From: Mogibacterium sp.
GTDB taxonomy: Bacteria; Bacillota; Clostridia; Peptostreptococcales; Anaerovoracaceae
Assembly: GCA_017432075.1 (NCBI GenBank)
Contig: JAFRJV010000145.1
Coordinates: 1-64,000, forward strand
Reading direction: 5' to 3'
Length of the DNA stretch: 64,000 nt
Shown piece after piece: positions 34,868 to 43,519 of this stretch (positions within the stretch are counted from its first letter, which is position 1; each line of letters opens with the position of its first letter). The notes beneath the pieces were generated by a model that was not told the DNA's origin, ran no database searches, and saw only the letters and a program-made list of their open reading frames with translations. The translations under genes and the position numbers were made by a program.

Positions 34868-36862
34868 ATGCTTTACGAAGAAGGGTTCACGCAGAATAGA
34901 GAGATCTCATGGCTGAGATACAACGAGCGTGTGCTCGAAGAGGCACTGGATGAATCAGTGCCTCTTTTTGAACGCCTGCGTTTTATAGCCATTTTTGTTT
35001 CCAATCTTGAAGAGTTCTTCAAAGTGCGCGTAGGCAGTCTTCTCGGAGAAGAGGATGAAGGCGACGATATCATAGATGAGAAATCCGGAATGACAGCAGC
35101 CGATCAGCTCAGTCGTATACTTGATCTGGTACCGGGGCTCCTCATGAAAAAAGACATGGCATACGGGCTTGTTGAAAGCAGACTCGCCGAAGCAGGAGTC
35201 ATCAGGCTTGAGCCGTGGCAGCTCAGTGATGAGGACAGGGGCAGATGCTTCGATTTTTTCAGGGATGAGATAAAGGAAAACCTTACAGTCCGGATACTGG
35301 ATGCAGGCGGATCCATGCCGCCGATCGACGAGGAGAGACCATATATAATAGCCACTCTGGATGCTGAGCTTGAGGACAAGTTCGGCTTCATAGATATACC
35401 GCGCTCTCTGCCTCTTATAAAAGTGCTGCCGGGAGAAGAATTCAGATATGTGCTGACAGAAGACATCATAAAGATGTTTGCTGACACTCTGTTTGTCCCG
35501 TTTATCCCGCTTGAACTGCATGTGATAGATATTGCGCGTAACGCCGAAGCGTCAGGCGGGACCGGAGGAGCAAACACGGCGGGAGAGATGCGCGATGCGC
35601 TGAGACGCAGAAAATACGGGCCTGCAGACAAGCTCATTTCAGACGGACGTCCCGGAAGATCACTCAGGGCGTATTTTGCCAGAACTCTGGGCCTTGATGA
35701 ACGTCAGATGTTTACGACAACGAGAATAGATTTCTCATATATCGATGAACTCGAAGAACTCATACCTGATGAGATCAGAAAAGGCCTTACTTATAAGCCG
35801 CATGTTCCCGTGGATCAGACAAAAGGATTGAGTGGCAATATAATTGATATCGTTAAGAAAAGGGACTTACTTTCTTCATATCCGCAGGATTCGATGGATC
35901 TGTTCCTGGGACTGCTACGTGAAGCTTCTTTCTCTGCAGATGTAAGCGAGATCCGCATTACTATCTACCGCCTGGCATCAAATCCAAAGATCGCAGACTA
36001 TCTTATATACGCTGCAAGAACAGGCAAAAGGGTGAGAGTGGTGCTTGAACTGAGAGCCAGATTCGATGAAGAGAAGAACCTGGCATGGGCAGAGAAGCTT
36101 TCGGCTGCGGGATGCAGAGTCTATTACGGTACTGACAGATACAAAGTGCACTCCAAGATGTGTCAGATAGTTTTTGAAAGCAATGCAAAAGACGGAAGCA
36201 CAAAAAAGAGTTACATAACTCAGATATCAACAGGTAACTACAATGAAAGAACAGCCGCTCAGTATACCGATCTTTCACTTATCACTTACGATCAGGAAAC
36301 AGGTAAGGCTGTATCAAAGCTGTTCAGGGATATCTGCAAAGACCGCGTTGCTGAAAAAGCAAGGAGTTATGCGCCGCTGGCCGTATCGCCTCTGAGCATG
36401 CGCAGCGAACTTATGAGACTCATACAAAGAGAGACTGCAAAGGGAAAGGCCGGCAGGATATTCTTTAAAATCAACGCTCTGACAGACGAGGAAATGATAG
36501 AAGCTCTGATGGAGGCATCATGCGCAGGCTGTCAGGTCAGGATGATAGTGCGCGGTATATGCTGTCTTCTGCCGGGAGTGGAAGGATGCACCGAGAACGT
36601 GTGCATAGTCAATAAAGTAGGCAGGTTCCTTGAGCATTCAAGAGTTTACATATTCGGCTCGGGGATAGACGAGATCATGTATATTTCTTCTGCGGATCTT
36701 ATGAAAAGAAACCTCGACAGGAGGATCGAAGTGGCTTGTCCGGTAAAAAGCGGAAAAATAAAAGACCGCATAAGGGCGATCATGTATGATGTATACTGCG
36801 ATATGGAAAAGGGCCGTGTTATGCTGCCGGACGGAACGTATGCGGTCAAACCTGATATGTAA
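34868..36862 (+). CDS. ppk1: Polyphosphate kinase 1
   Basis: 664 residues. Reversibly makes inorganic polyphosphate from ATP. Seen: N-terminal 'NREISWLRYNERVLEEA', the autophosphorylated His in 'YKVHSKM' (near 428), the second active-site His in 'EHSRVYIFGSG' (near 590) and the PLD-like fold of the catalytic domains. Directly follows pnp with no gap (TAA then ATG), so the two are translationally coupled; this places phosphate-consuming RNA decay beside polyphosphate metabolism. A bidirectional terminator follows. Confidence 0.94.
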   Translation: MLYEEGFTQNREISWLRYNERVLEEALDESVPLFERLRFIAIFVSNLEEFFKVRVGSLLGEEDEGDDIIDEKSGMTAADQLSRILDLVPGLLMKKDMAYGLVESRLAEAGVIRLEPWQLSDEDRGRCFDFFRDEIKENLTVRILDAGGSMPPIDEERPYIIATLDAELEDKFGFIDIPRSLPLIKVLPGEEFRYVLTEDIIKMFADTLFVPFIPLELHVIDIARNAEASGGTGGANTAGEMRDALRRRKYGPADKLISDGRPGRSLRAYFARTLGLDERQMFTTTRIDFSYIDELEELIPDEIRKGLTYKPHVPVDQTKGLSGNIIDIVKKRDLLSSYPQDSMDLFLGLLREASFSADVSEIRITIYRLASNPKIADYLIYAARTGKRVRVVLELRARFDEEKNLAWAEKLSAAGCRVYYGTDRYKVHSKMCQIVFESNAKDGSTKKSYITQISTGNYNERTAAQYTDLSLITYDQETGKAVSKLFRDICKDRVAEKARSYAPLAVSPLSMRSELMRLIQRETAKGKAGRIFFKINALTDEEMIEALMEASCAGCQVRMIVRGICCLLPGVEGCTENVCIVNKVGRFLEHSRVYIFGSGIDEIMYISSADLMKRNLDRRIEVACPVKSGKIKDRIRAIMYDVYCDMEKGRVMLPDGTYAVKPDM

Positions 36863-36898
36863 AAAAGAATGCCGGTCAGTGACCGGTATTTTCTTTTC
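36863..36898. terminator. Bidirectional terminator between convergent genes
   Basis: Stem 36869-36876 with 36882-36889 (8 pairs, one G-T), loop CAGTG, flanked by AAAAAA before and TTTTCTTTT after. It serves ppk1 on the + strand and the small minus-strand gene whose stop lies within the T-tail. Confidence 0.75.
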
Positions 36899-37190
36899 AG
36901 TGAATATTTCTTTTTCTCTTTTCGACTTCGGCGTCATCAGGGAAGTGAAGTGTGTGTCCGTCTTCATCACGGTATTTCGCGTTATCGTCAACTTCTTCCT
37001 CGTCATCATCGATAACTGTATAGCTGGCGCCTTTTTTCATCTGATCGATCTTCTGATCGATAGTTTCAAAGACATGAGGATACCGCTCGCGTACTGTGCG
37101 GGTATCCACTTCTTCGCGCTGTCTGTTTCTGACGAGAGCGTAGATCACTATTCCTGCTGTGACGAGAAGTCCCAAAATGATAAGAGGCAT
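36897..37190 (-). CDS. Small single-pass membrane protein, unknown function
   Basis: 97 residues from the ATG at 37190 (minus strand), which has GGAGAA eight to nine bases before it; a longer frame to 37244 runs into the promoter and is rejected. Seen: one N-terminal hydrophobic helix ('MPLIILGLLVTAGIVIYALV'), a basic edge (RNRQRE), a short helix with 'VFETIDQKIDQMKKG', and an acidic tail (DDDEEEVDD). I do not recognise the family. Its own promoter and terminator argue that it is real. It stands alone between ppk1 and ileS. Confidence 0.7.
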   Translation of the reverse strand: MPLIILGLLVTAGIVIYALVRNRQREEVDTRTVRERYPHVFETIDQKIDQMKKGASYTVIDDDEEEVDDNAKYRDEDGHTLHFPDDAEVEKRKRNIH

Positions 37191-37215
37191 ACAGTTCTCC
37201 TTTAATGATGCAATT

Positions 37216-37244
37216 ATTCTATACTCCGACGAGCGGCCGGTCAA
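37216..37244 (-). promoter_or_regulatory. Promoter of the small membrane protein gene
   Basis: On the minus strand: TTGACC (37244-37239), 17-base spacer, TAGAAT (37221-37216). Confidence 0.65.
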
Positions 37245-37328
37245 TGACTCTTATACCGCAAAACGGTCGGATTCATTGAAAACAGGCATTTTATTTGCCT
37301 AAAAGAGTTTCAAATCAGCATTGCATTA

Positions 37329-37337
37329 TGTTAAAAT
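37329..37337 (+). promoter_or_regulatory. Extended -10 promoter of ileS
   Basis: TGT then TAAAAT (37332-37337), with a weak TTCAAA 17 bases upstream (37309-37314). No T-box elements are visible before ileS. Confidence 0.45.
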
Positions 37338-37375
37338 AATCAAGTTGTGAAATCAAGAAACAGGAGAAATAAAAC

Positions 37376-40300
37376 ATGTTTGAAAACCTTTCGGATAAGC
37401 CTGTTGCCGAGTATCAGGCGGAGCAGATAAAAAAGTGGAACGAGCTCGACATGCTCAACCTCTGCGTAAAAGCAAGAGAGGGTGCACCATCTTTCATATT
37501 CTATGAAGGACCTCCGACAGCAAACGGCAAGCCGGGCATCCATCATATGATGGCAAGAACTCTCAAAGACTCCATCAACAGATACAAGACTATGAAGGGA
37601 TTCCAGGTAAAGCGTAAAGGCGGCTGGGACACTCATGGACTGCCGGTGGAGATCGAAGTAGAGAAACAGCTTGGATTCAGCGGAAAGCAGAACATCGAGA
37701 AGTACGGCATCAAAGAATTCAATGAGAAGTGCCGCGAATCCGTATTCAAGTACACTCAGATGTGGACTGACATGTCAGAGAAGATGGCGTATCTCGCTGA
37801 CATGGAAGATCCGTATATCACATATAAGAACGACTACATCGAAACAGGCTGGTGGATCATCAAGAATGCTTTCGACAAGGGCCTTGTTTATGAAGGATAT
37901 AAGATCCTTCCGTATTGCCCTCGCTGCGGAACAGGACTTGCTTCTCATGAGGTAGCCCAGGGCTATAAGGACATCAAGGTCAATACGCTTACATGCAAGT
38001 TCAGAAGAACGGGTGTGGATCACGATAACGAGTACTTCCTCGCATGGACAACAACACCTTGGACTCTGGCATCCAACATCGCTCTGACCGTAGGTCCGGA
38101 TGTCGACTATGTGAAGTGCCTCATGAAATCAGGAGAGAATGAAGGGAACCTTCTGTGGGTTGCCGAGGCTCTCGCTGACAAGGTACTTGCAGGTGAAGAG
38201 TATGAAGTCGTGGAGAAGGTAAAAGGCCGCGACATGGAATACTGGACATACGAGCAGATCGAGCCGTTCTGTGTCCCTGAAAAGGGCAAAAATGCTTTCA
38301 TCGTCACATGCATGGACTATGTCAGCACTGAAGATGGTACAGGTATCGTTCACACGGCGCCTGCATTCGGTGAAGACGACTACAACTGCGGCCGCAAGTA
38401 CGATCTCGCTGTACTGCAGCCGGTTGATGAAAGAGGCTGCTATACTGAGACTCCTTGGGCAGGCAGATTCGTCATGGAAGACGGACTTGATGTCGACATC
38501 ATCAAGTACCTCGCTCAGGATGACAAGATCTATGCAAAGCAGAGGATGGAACACGCTTATCCGCACTGCTGGAGATGCGGCACTCCGCTCGTTTACTATG
38601 CAAACAAGTCGTGGTACATCGAGATGACAAAGCTGAAAGATCAGCTTGTGGCAAACAACAATACTGTAAACTGGTATCCGCCTTATGTAGGTGAGAAGAG
38701 ATTCGGAAACTGGCTCGAAGACGTAAAGGACTGGGCTATCTCAAGATCAAGATACTGGGGAACACCTATTCCTATCTGGAAGTGCGAATGCGGTCATCTG
38801 CACTGCGTCGGATCACGCGAACAGCTGATAGCCGATGCTGAGCAGAACATAGATATGAGCATCGAACTCCACAGACCGTATGTGGACGACATAACCATCA
38901 AGTGCCCTGAATGCGGCAAGAGCATGCACAGGATACCTGAAGTAATGGACTGCTGGTTCGATTCCGGAGCCATGCCTTTCGCCCAGTGGCATTATCCGTT
39001 TGAGAGGAAGGATAATTTCGACGGTGAGCTTTTCCCTGCGGACTTCATCTGCGAAGGTATCGACCAGACCAGAGGATGGTTCTACTCACTTATGGCTATA
39101 TCCACTATTGTAAAGGGCTGTGCTCCTTACAAGAACGTACTTGTAAATGACCTGATCCTTGACAAGAACGGCAAGAAGATGTCGAAGCATGTGGGCAACA
39201 CCGTAAATCCATTCGAAATGATGGATAAGTACGGTGCAGATGCACTCAGATGGTATCTGGTTTACGGATCCCCTGCATGGACTCCTACAAAGTTCGATGA
39301 GGACGGCATCAGAGAGGTCATCAGCAAAGTATTCAGCACACTGAGAAACACATACAACTTCTTCTGCCTTTATGCCAACATCGACAAGGTGGAGCGCAGA
39401 CATCTCGATGTTCCTTATGCTGACAGACCTGAGCTTGACAGATGGATAATCTCCAAATACAACAGGCTCATCAATGTTACGACAGAGGCTATGGATGAAT
39501 ACGATCACATGAAGACAGTCAGGGCGATCGGCGAATTCATCGACGGGGACCTCTCCAACTGGTACATCAGAAGAGCAAGAAGAAGATTCTTTGCCGAAGG
39601 AGAAGGCGACGGAATGACTCTCGACAAGAGAGCTGCCTACGCTACGACATACGAGGTTCTTACGGGAGTTGCAAAGATGATGGCTCCTATAGCACCGTTC
39701 ATCTCGGATGAGATCTATACAAAGCTCACAGGCGAGACTACTGTACATACAGCTTATTATCCGGAAGCTGATGACAGCCTCATCGATGACCATACCGAGG
39801 AGAGAATGGACCTTGTAAAGATCCTGGTCAACCTCGGCCGCAGCACAAGAGAGCAGGAGAAGCTCAAGGTGCGTCAGCCACTCAGCAAAGTCATCGTTGA
39901 CGGAAGCTACAGAGACGTTATCAGTGATCTTACAGACCTCATCAAGGAAGAACTCAACGTTCACGAGGTGCAGTTCGAAGACGAACTCGACAAGTACATG
40001 GATTTCAGCATCAAGCCGAACTTCAGAGCCGCAGGCCCTGTTCTCGGAAAGAATGTAAAGGAATTCGGAGGCAAGCTTGCACAGGCAGATGCGAAGGAAA
40101 TGATCGCAGCACTCAATGAGGGACCTGTGAAGATGACTCTCGGCGGCCAGGAATACGAAATCGATGAAAACCTCGTAGATGTAAGGATCTCCTCGAAGGA
40201 GGGATTCGTAGTGGGCATGGACAACAACGTGTTCACTATACTCGACACCACTCTTACACCTGAGCTCATCGAGCAGGGATACGTCAGAGAGGTCATCTCC

Positions 40301-40516
40301 AAGATCCAGCAGCTCCGTAAGCAGGCTGACTTCGAGATGATGGACGAGATAAAGATCTACATGGACGCTGATGATGAGATCAAGGCTGCTGTTGAAAGAG
40401 CAAAGGACTTCATCATGGACGAGACGATCGCAGTTGCCATCGAAGAGAAGGAAGAGCTTCCAAACTTCGATATCAACGGACATAAGACAGGTCTCGCGGT
40501 AGAGAGAATCAAATAA
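37376..40516 (+). CDS. ileS: Isoleucyl-tRNA synthetase, eukaryote-like type 2
   Basis: 1046 residues; bacterial type 1 IleRS is about 920, type 2 (eukaryote-like) about 1040. Class I synthetase with editing. Seen: 'GPPTANGKP' followed at residues 54-57 by GIHH in place of HIGH, the editing domain ('AWTTTPWTL', 'VHTAPAFGEDD'), two zinc-like CxxC pairs ('CPRCG', 'CPECG'), and 'KKMSKHVGN' (KMSKS). The alignment with type 2 enzymes is exact around the motif, so the first and third positions are swapped (HxGH to GxHH). Such a swap is known to give IleRS2 extreme mupirocin resistance. SD CAGGAGA; terminator follows. Confidence 0.95.
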   Translation: MFENLSDKPVAEYQAEQIKKWNELDMLNLCVKAREGAPSFIFYEGPPTANGKPGIHHMMARTLKDSINRYKTMKGFQVKRKGGWDTHGLPVEIEVEKQLGFSGKQNIEKYGIKEFNEKCRESVFKYTQMWTDMSEKMAYLADMEDPYITYKNDYIETGWWIIKNAFDKGLVYEGYKILPYCPRCGTGLASHEVAQGYKDIKVNTLTCKFRRTGVDHDNEYFLAWTTTPWTLASNIALTVGPDVDYVKCLMKSGENEGNLLWVAEALADKVLAGEEYEVVEKVKGRDMEYWTYEQIEPFCVPEKGKNAFIVTCMDYVSTEDGTGIVHTAPAFGEDDYNCGRKYDLAVLQPVDERGCYTETPWAGRFVMEDGLDVDIIKYLAQDDKIYAKQRMEHAYPHCWRCGTPLVYYANKSWYIEMTKLKDQLVANNNTVNWYPPYVGEKRFGNWLEDVKDWAISRSRYWGTPIPIWKCECGHLHCVGSREQLIADAEQNIDMSIELHRPYVDDITIKCPECGKSMHRIPEVMDCWFDSGAMPFAQWHYPFERKDNFDGELFPADFICEGIDQTRGWFYSLMAISTIVKGCAPYKNVLVNDLILDKNGKKMSKHVGNTVNPFEMMDKYGADALRWYLVYGSPAWTPTKFDEDGIREVISKVFSTLRNTYNFFCLYANIDKVERRHLDVPYADRPELDRWIISKYNRLINVTTEAMDEYDHMKTVRAIGEFIDGDLSNWYIRRARRRFFAEGEGDGMTLDKRAAYATTYEVLTGVAKMMAPIAPFISDEIYTKLTGETTVHTAYYPEADDSLIDDHTEERMDLVKILVNLGRSTREQEKLKVRQPLSKVIVDGSYRDVISDLTDLIKEELNVHEVQFEDELDKYMDFSIKPNFRAAGPVLGKNVKEFGGKLAQADAKEMIAALNEGPVKMTLGGQEYEIDENLVDVRISSKEGFVVGMDNNVFTILDTTLTPELIEQGYVREVISKIQQLRKQADFEMMDEIKIYMDADDEIKAAVERAKDFIMDETIAVAIEEKEELPNFDINGHKTGLAVERIK

Positions 40517-40528
40517 AGATATAAATAT

Positions 40529-40569
40529 GTTGCCTGTGGACGAGTCATGACCGCAGGCAACAATTTTTT
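40529..40569 (+). terminator. Intrinsic terminator after ileS
   Basis: 11-pair stem (40529-40539 with 40551-40561, one G-T), 11-base loop, then TTTTTT (40564-40569). It lies only 6 bases before the rlmN start, so rlmN either depends on read-through or has a promoter inside ileS. Confidence 0.85.
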
Positions 40570-40575
40570 AAGAAG

Positions 40576-41607
40576 ATGAGAACTGAAGTGCAAAAGGAAA
40601 ACATACTTGATTATTTACTGAATGAGCTGGAGACTGCTGTTACTGAACTGGGTGAAAAGAAGTTCAGGGCCTCGCAGATATTCGGCTGGCTTGCAAAGGG
40701 CGTGAAGGATTTCGATGATATGAAAAACGTGCCGGCAGCCCTGCGGGCAAGCCTTGCAGAAAGGTTTTATATCGGGCTTCCTGAAGCTGTGCGCAGTCAG
40801 AGATCTAAGGATGGCACAGTAAAGTGCCTCTTTGAGTTTATTGACGGTACACAGGTAGAGTCAGTGTTCATGAAATATGAGTATGGCAACTCCATCTGCA
40901 TCTCATCACAGTCGGGCTGCCGAATGGGGTGCACGTTCTGCGCTTCCACCATGGACGGACTTGACAGAAGTCTCACCGGAGGAGAGATGCTGGGTCAGGT
41001 GCTTGCCATGAGAAATCTGACCGGGAAAGATATCGGTCACGTAGTAGTCATGGGAATGGGCGAGCCGTTTGATAACTACGATGGACTTTCAAAGTTCATT
41101 CGCCTGATACACGATAAAAAGGGTTATGATCTCGGGCTGCGCAACATAACGGTTTCAACATGCGGACTTATTCCGAAGATCAGAGAATTTGCAGTCGATT
41201 TCCCGCAGGTGAACCTTGCCGTGTCACTGCATGCTCCTGATCAGAAGCTGAGAGAGCAGACCATGCCTGTCGCTAAAAAGTATGATTACGATGATCTCAT
41301 GAAGACCTGCAGGGAGTACACGGAACTGACAGGAAGGCGTATCACATTTGAGTATGCAGTAATAGACGGCGTGAATGACAGCCCTGCATGCGCTGAAGAA
41401 CTCGCATCGAGACTGAAAGGCTGGCTGACACATGTGAACCTTATACCTCTTAATGAAGTGAGGGGAAGAAACTATAAAACAGCAAATGAAAAAAGCGTTG
41501 CATCATTCAAAAAAATACTGGAGCGGAATGGTGTAGCCGTCACAGTAAGAAGGACGCTGGGAAGCGACATTGATGCTGCCTGCGGCCAGCTCAGAAGAAA
41601 CAGATAA
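40576..41607 (+). CDS. rlmN: Dual-specificity 23S rRNA/tRNA methyltransferase RlmN
   Basis: 343 residues. Radical SAM enzyme that methylates C2 of A2503 in 23S rRNA and A37 in tRNA. Seen: the cluster motif 'CRMGCTFCAS' (CxxxCxxC), 'GMGEPFDNYD', 'VSLHAPD' and the C-terminal Cys in 'DIDAACGQLR' used in the methyl transfer mechanism. SD is weak (AGAAG). It is not Cfr-like: 'MGCTFCAS' and length fit RlmN. Terminator downstream. Confidence 0.93.
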   Translation: MRTEVQKENILDYLLNELETAVTELGEKKFRASQIFGWLAKGVKDFDDMKNVPAALRASLAERFYIGLPEAVRSQRSKDGTVKCLFEFIDGTQVESVFMKYEYGNSICISSQSGCRMGCTFCASTMDGLDRSLTGGEMLGQVLAMRNLTGKDIGHVVVMGMGEPFDNYDGLSKFIRLIHDKKGYDLGLRNITVSTCGLIPKIREFAVDFPQVNLAVSLHAPDQKLREQTMPVAKKYDYDDLMKTCREYTELTGRRITFEYAVIDGVNDSPACAEELASRLKGWLTHVNLIPLNEVRGRNYKTANEKSVASFKKILERNGVAVTVRRTLGSDIDAACGQLRRNR

Positions 41608-41634
41608 AACACAATAAACAACTATATACAGTAT

Positions 41635-41657
41635 ACGGAGCTCTTATGCTCCGTTTT
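41635..41657 (+). terminator. Intrinsic terminator after rlmN
   Basis: 7-pair stem (41635-41641 with 41648-41654), 6-base loop, then TTTT. Confidence 0.65.
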
Positions 41658-41703
41658 ATATTGTGTACATTATCAAAATCAGGGCGCTTATAAGGTTGTT
41701 TTA

Positions 41704-41712
41704 TGATATAAT
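41704..41712 (+). promoter_or_regulatory. Extended -10 promoter of the plsX operon
   Basis: TGA followed by a perfect TATAAT (41707-41712); no clear -35. It would give a leader of about 75 bases before plsX. Confidence 0.5.
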
Positions 41713-41795
41713 ACATTGATTATTTATGTAATGAATGTGATTTGATAGATAACTATGTGCTTTTGCACTGTGTAAAGGGTTTTCGGAGGTAACTT

Positions 41796-42818
41796 ATGAA
41801 GATCTTGATAGATGGAATGGGCGGCGATTACGCACCTGAGGAAATAGTAAAGGGAGCGATCAGGGCTGCATCTGAAATAAGTGAGACGGTCGTGATAATC
41901 GGTCCGGAAGAAGCTATCCACGAACAGCTTAAGGCGAACAGATGGAAGGGCGAAAATATTGAGGTCGTTGACGCTACAGAGGTCATCACCAATGAAGAGC
42001 ATCCGGCTATGGCGGTCAGAAAGAAAAAGGACTCGACCATTGTAAAAGGCATGAACATGCTAAGGACGGGTGAAGCTGACATATTTATATCCGGAGGAAG
42101 CACCGGAGCTCTTCTCTCAGGAGGACTGGTAACACTGGGACGCATCAAAGGCATAAAGAGGCCGGCTATCGCTGCGTGGTTCCCTCGTGCTGGAAAAGAA
42201 GGAGTCACACTTCTCCTTGACTGCGGTGCAAGCGTAGAAGCAAAGCCTGAATACATATATCAGTACGGAATAATGGGAAGCATCTTCGTAAAGGGCATAA
42301 CCGGAAACGAAGCTCCTGTAGTAAGACTGCTTAATGTCGGTGCAGAAGAAGGTAAAGGAGACGATCTTCACAAGACTGCATTCAACATGCTGAAGGAGAG
42401 CGGACTCAACTTCCAGGGCAATATAGAAGCCAGGGATGTTATCTTCGGAGAGACTGATGTGGTTGTTACCGACGGATTCAGCGGAAACATATATCTTAAG
42501 AGCAGCGAGGGAATGAGCCTGGCAATCATGGGTGAGTTCAAGCACAAGCTGACCGAAGGATTTATCGCTAAGGCGGGAGCGATGCTCGCATACAGCAAGA
42601 TAAAAGAGATCAAGGAAGTATTCGACTACTCCGATGCAGGCGGCGCTCCGATCCTCGGACTTAAGGGTGCGGTGCTCAAGATCCACGGCAATTCAAAGGC
42701 TACGGAGGTCTATTACGCTATACACAGAGCGGTAGACTATGTTGACAATGATATTACGGGAATGATAGCCGAAGCGATAGGAAACAGCGAAGAGCTCGGC
42801 GATAAAGGAGAAGAATAA
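41796..42818 (+). CDS. plsX: Phosphate acyltransferase PlsX
   Basis: 340 residues. Makes acyl phosphate from acyl-ACP, which PlsY (at 49314) uses to acylate glycerol-3-phosphate. Seen: 'DGMGGDYAPEEIV', 'ISGGSTGALLSGG', 'LLDCGASVE' and 'VTDGFSGNIYLKSSEG'. SD CGGAGG. Its stop shares bases with the rnc start (TAATG). The acpP gene that commonly sits between plsX and rnc is absent. Confidence 0.95.
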   Translation: MKILIDGMGGDYAPEEIVKGAIRAASEISETVVIIGPEEAIHEQLKANRWKGENIEVVDATEVITNEEHPAMAVRKKKDSTIVKGMNMLRTGEADIFISGGSTGALLSGGLVTLGRIKGIKRPAIAAWFPRAGKEGVTLLLDCGASVEAKPEYIYQYGIMGSIFVKGITGNEAPVVRLLNVGAEEGKGDDLHKTAFNMLKESGLNFQGNIEARDVIFGETDVVVTDGFSGNIYLKSSEGMSLAIMGEFKHKLTEGFIAKAGAMLAYSKIKEIKEVFDYSDAGGAPILGLKGAVLKIHGNSKATEVYYAIHRAVDYVDNDITGMIAEAIGNSEELGDKGEE

Positions 42819-43516
42819 TGGCGCAGGCCGCTGATCTTGAAAAACTATACGGATTGATCGGATACCGGTTCAAAAATGAGAAGCTCGTGAAGACAGCTCT
42901 CACTCACAGCTCATATGCATCTGAGCGCAAACTCGGATATGAGCGAAATAACGAGAGACTTGAATTCATAGGGGACGCTTATGTTGATGCTGTAGTAGGA
43001 GCAAAGCTCTTCGAGATCATGGGATCTGCACATGAGGGCATACTGTCGAGATGCAGGGCTGACGTGGTATGCGAAGATTCGCTTGCAGGTACTGCTTCCG
43101 AGATGGGGCTCGGTGAGTTTCTCTATCTTGGGAAAGGTGAGGAAGCAAGCGGGGGAAGAAACAAGGCATCTATACTTGCTGATGCATTTGAAGCGCTCGT
43201 AGGGGCGATAATACTCGACGGAGGATATGAAGCCGGACGCGACATTATATTAAGGCTTCTTGAAAAGAGGATCACTCTCGGAGCTCAGGGCAAGCTAAAT
43301 AAGGATTATAAAACCAGACTCCAGGAGAAGCTTCAGGAGGAAGATCACAATGTAAAGATCGAATACCGCAAGGTAGCGGAGTCCGGACCCGATCATAATA
43401 AAACATTCACGATCGAAGTGGAGATAAACGGAAAGACGGCAGGCAAAGGCACCGGACCGAGCAAGGCAAAGGCCGAACAGGCTGCAGCAGAAGACGCACT
43501 TTCGAAGGGAGTATAG
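42818..43516 (+). CDS. rnc: Ribonuclease III
   Basis: 232 residues. Double-strand-specific endoribonuclease for rRNA processing. Seen: the signature 'NERLEFIGDAYVDAVV' (usual NERLEFLGDAVL), acidic active-site positions 'ADAFEALVGAI', and a C-terminal dsRNA-binding domain ending 'GPSKAKAEQAAAEDAL'. Starts one base into the plsX stop; smc follows after 3 bases. Confidence 0.95.
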   Translation: MAQAADLEKLYGLIGYRFKNEKLVKTALTHSSYASERKLGYERNNERLEFIGDAYVDAVVGAKLFEIMGSAHEGILSRCRADVVCEDSLAGTASEMGLGEFLYLGKGEEASGGRNKASILADAFEALVGAIILDGGYEAGRDIILRLLEKRITLGAQGKLNKDYKTRLQEKLQEEDHNVKIEYRKVAESGPDHNKTFTIEVEINGKTAGKGTGPSKAKAEQAAAEDALSKGV

Positions 43517-43519
43517 CAG

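Noticed and set aside
39086..40483. 465-codon minus-strand open frame inside ileS
   Set aside because: Antisense to conserved IleRS codons, no recognisable domain, no start signals; caused by codon bias.
40576..41607. Cfr-type antibiotic-resistance methyltransferase
   Set aside because: Length, motif context and chromosomal housekeeping location fit RlmN; nothing specific to Cfr is seen.
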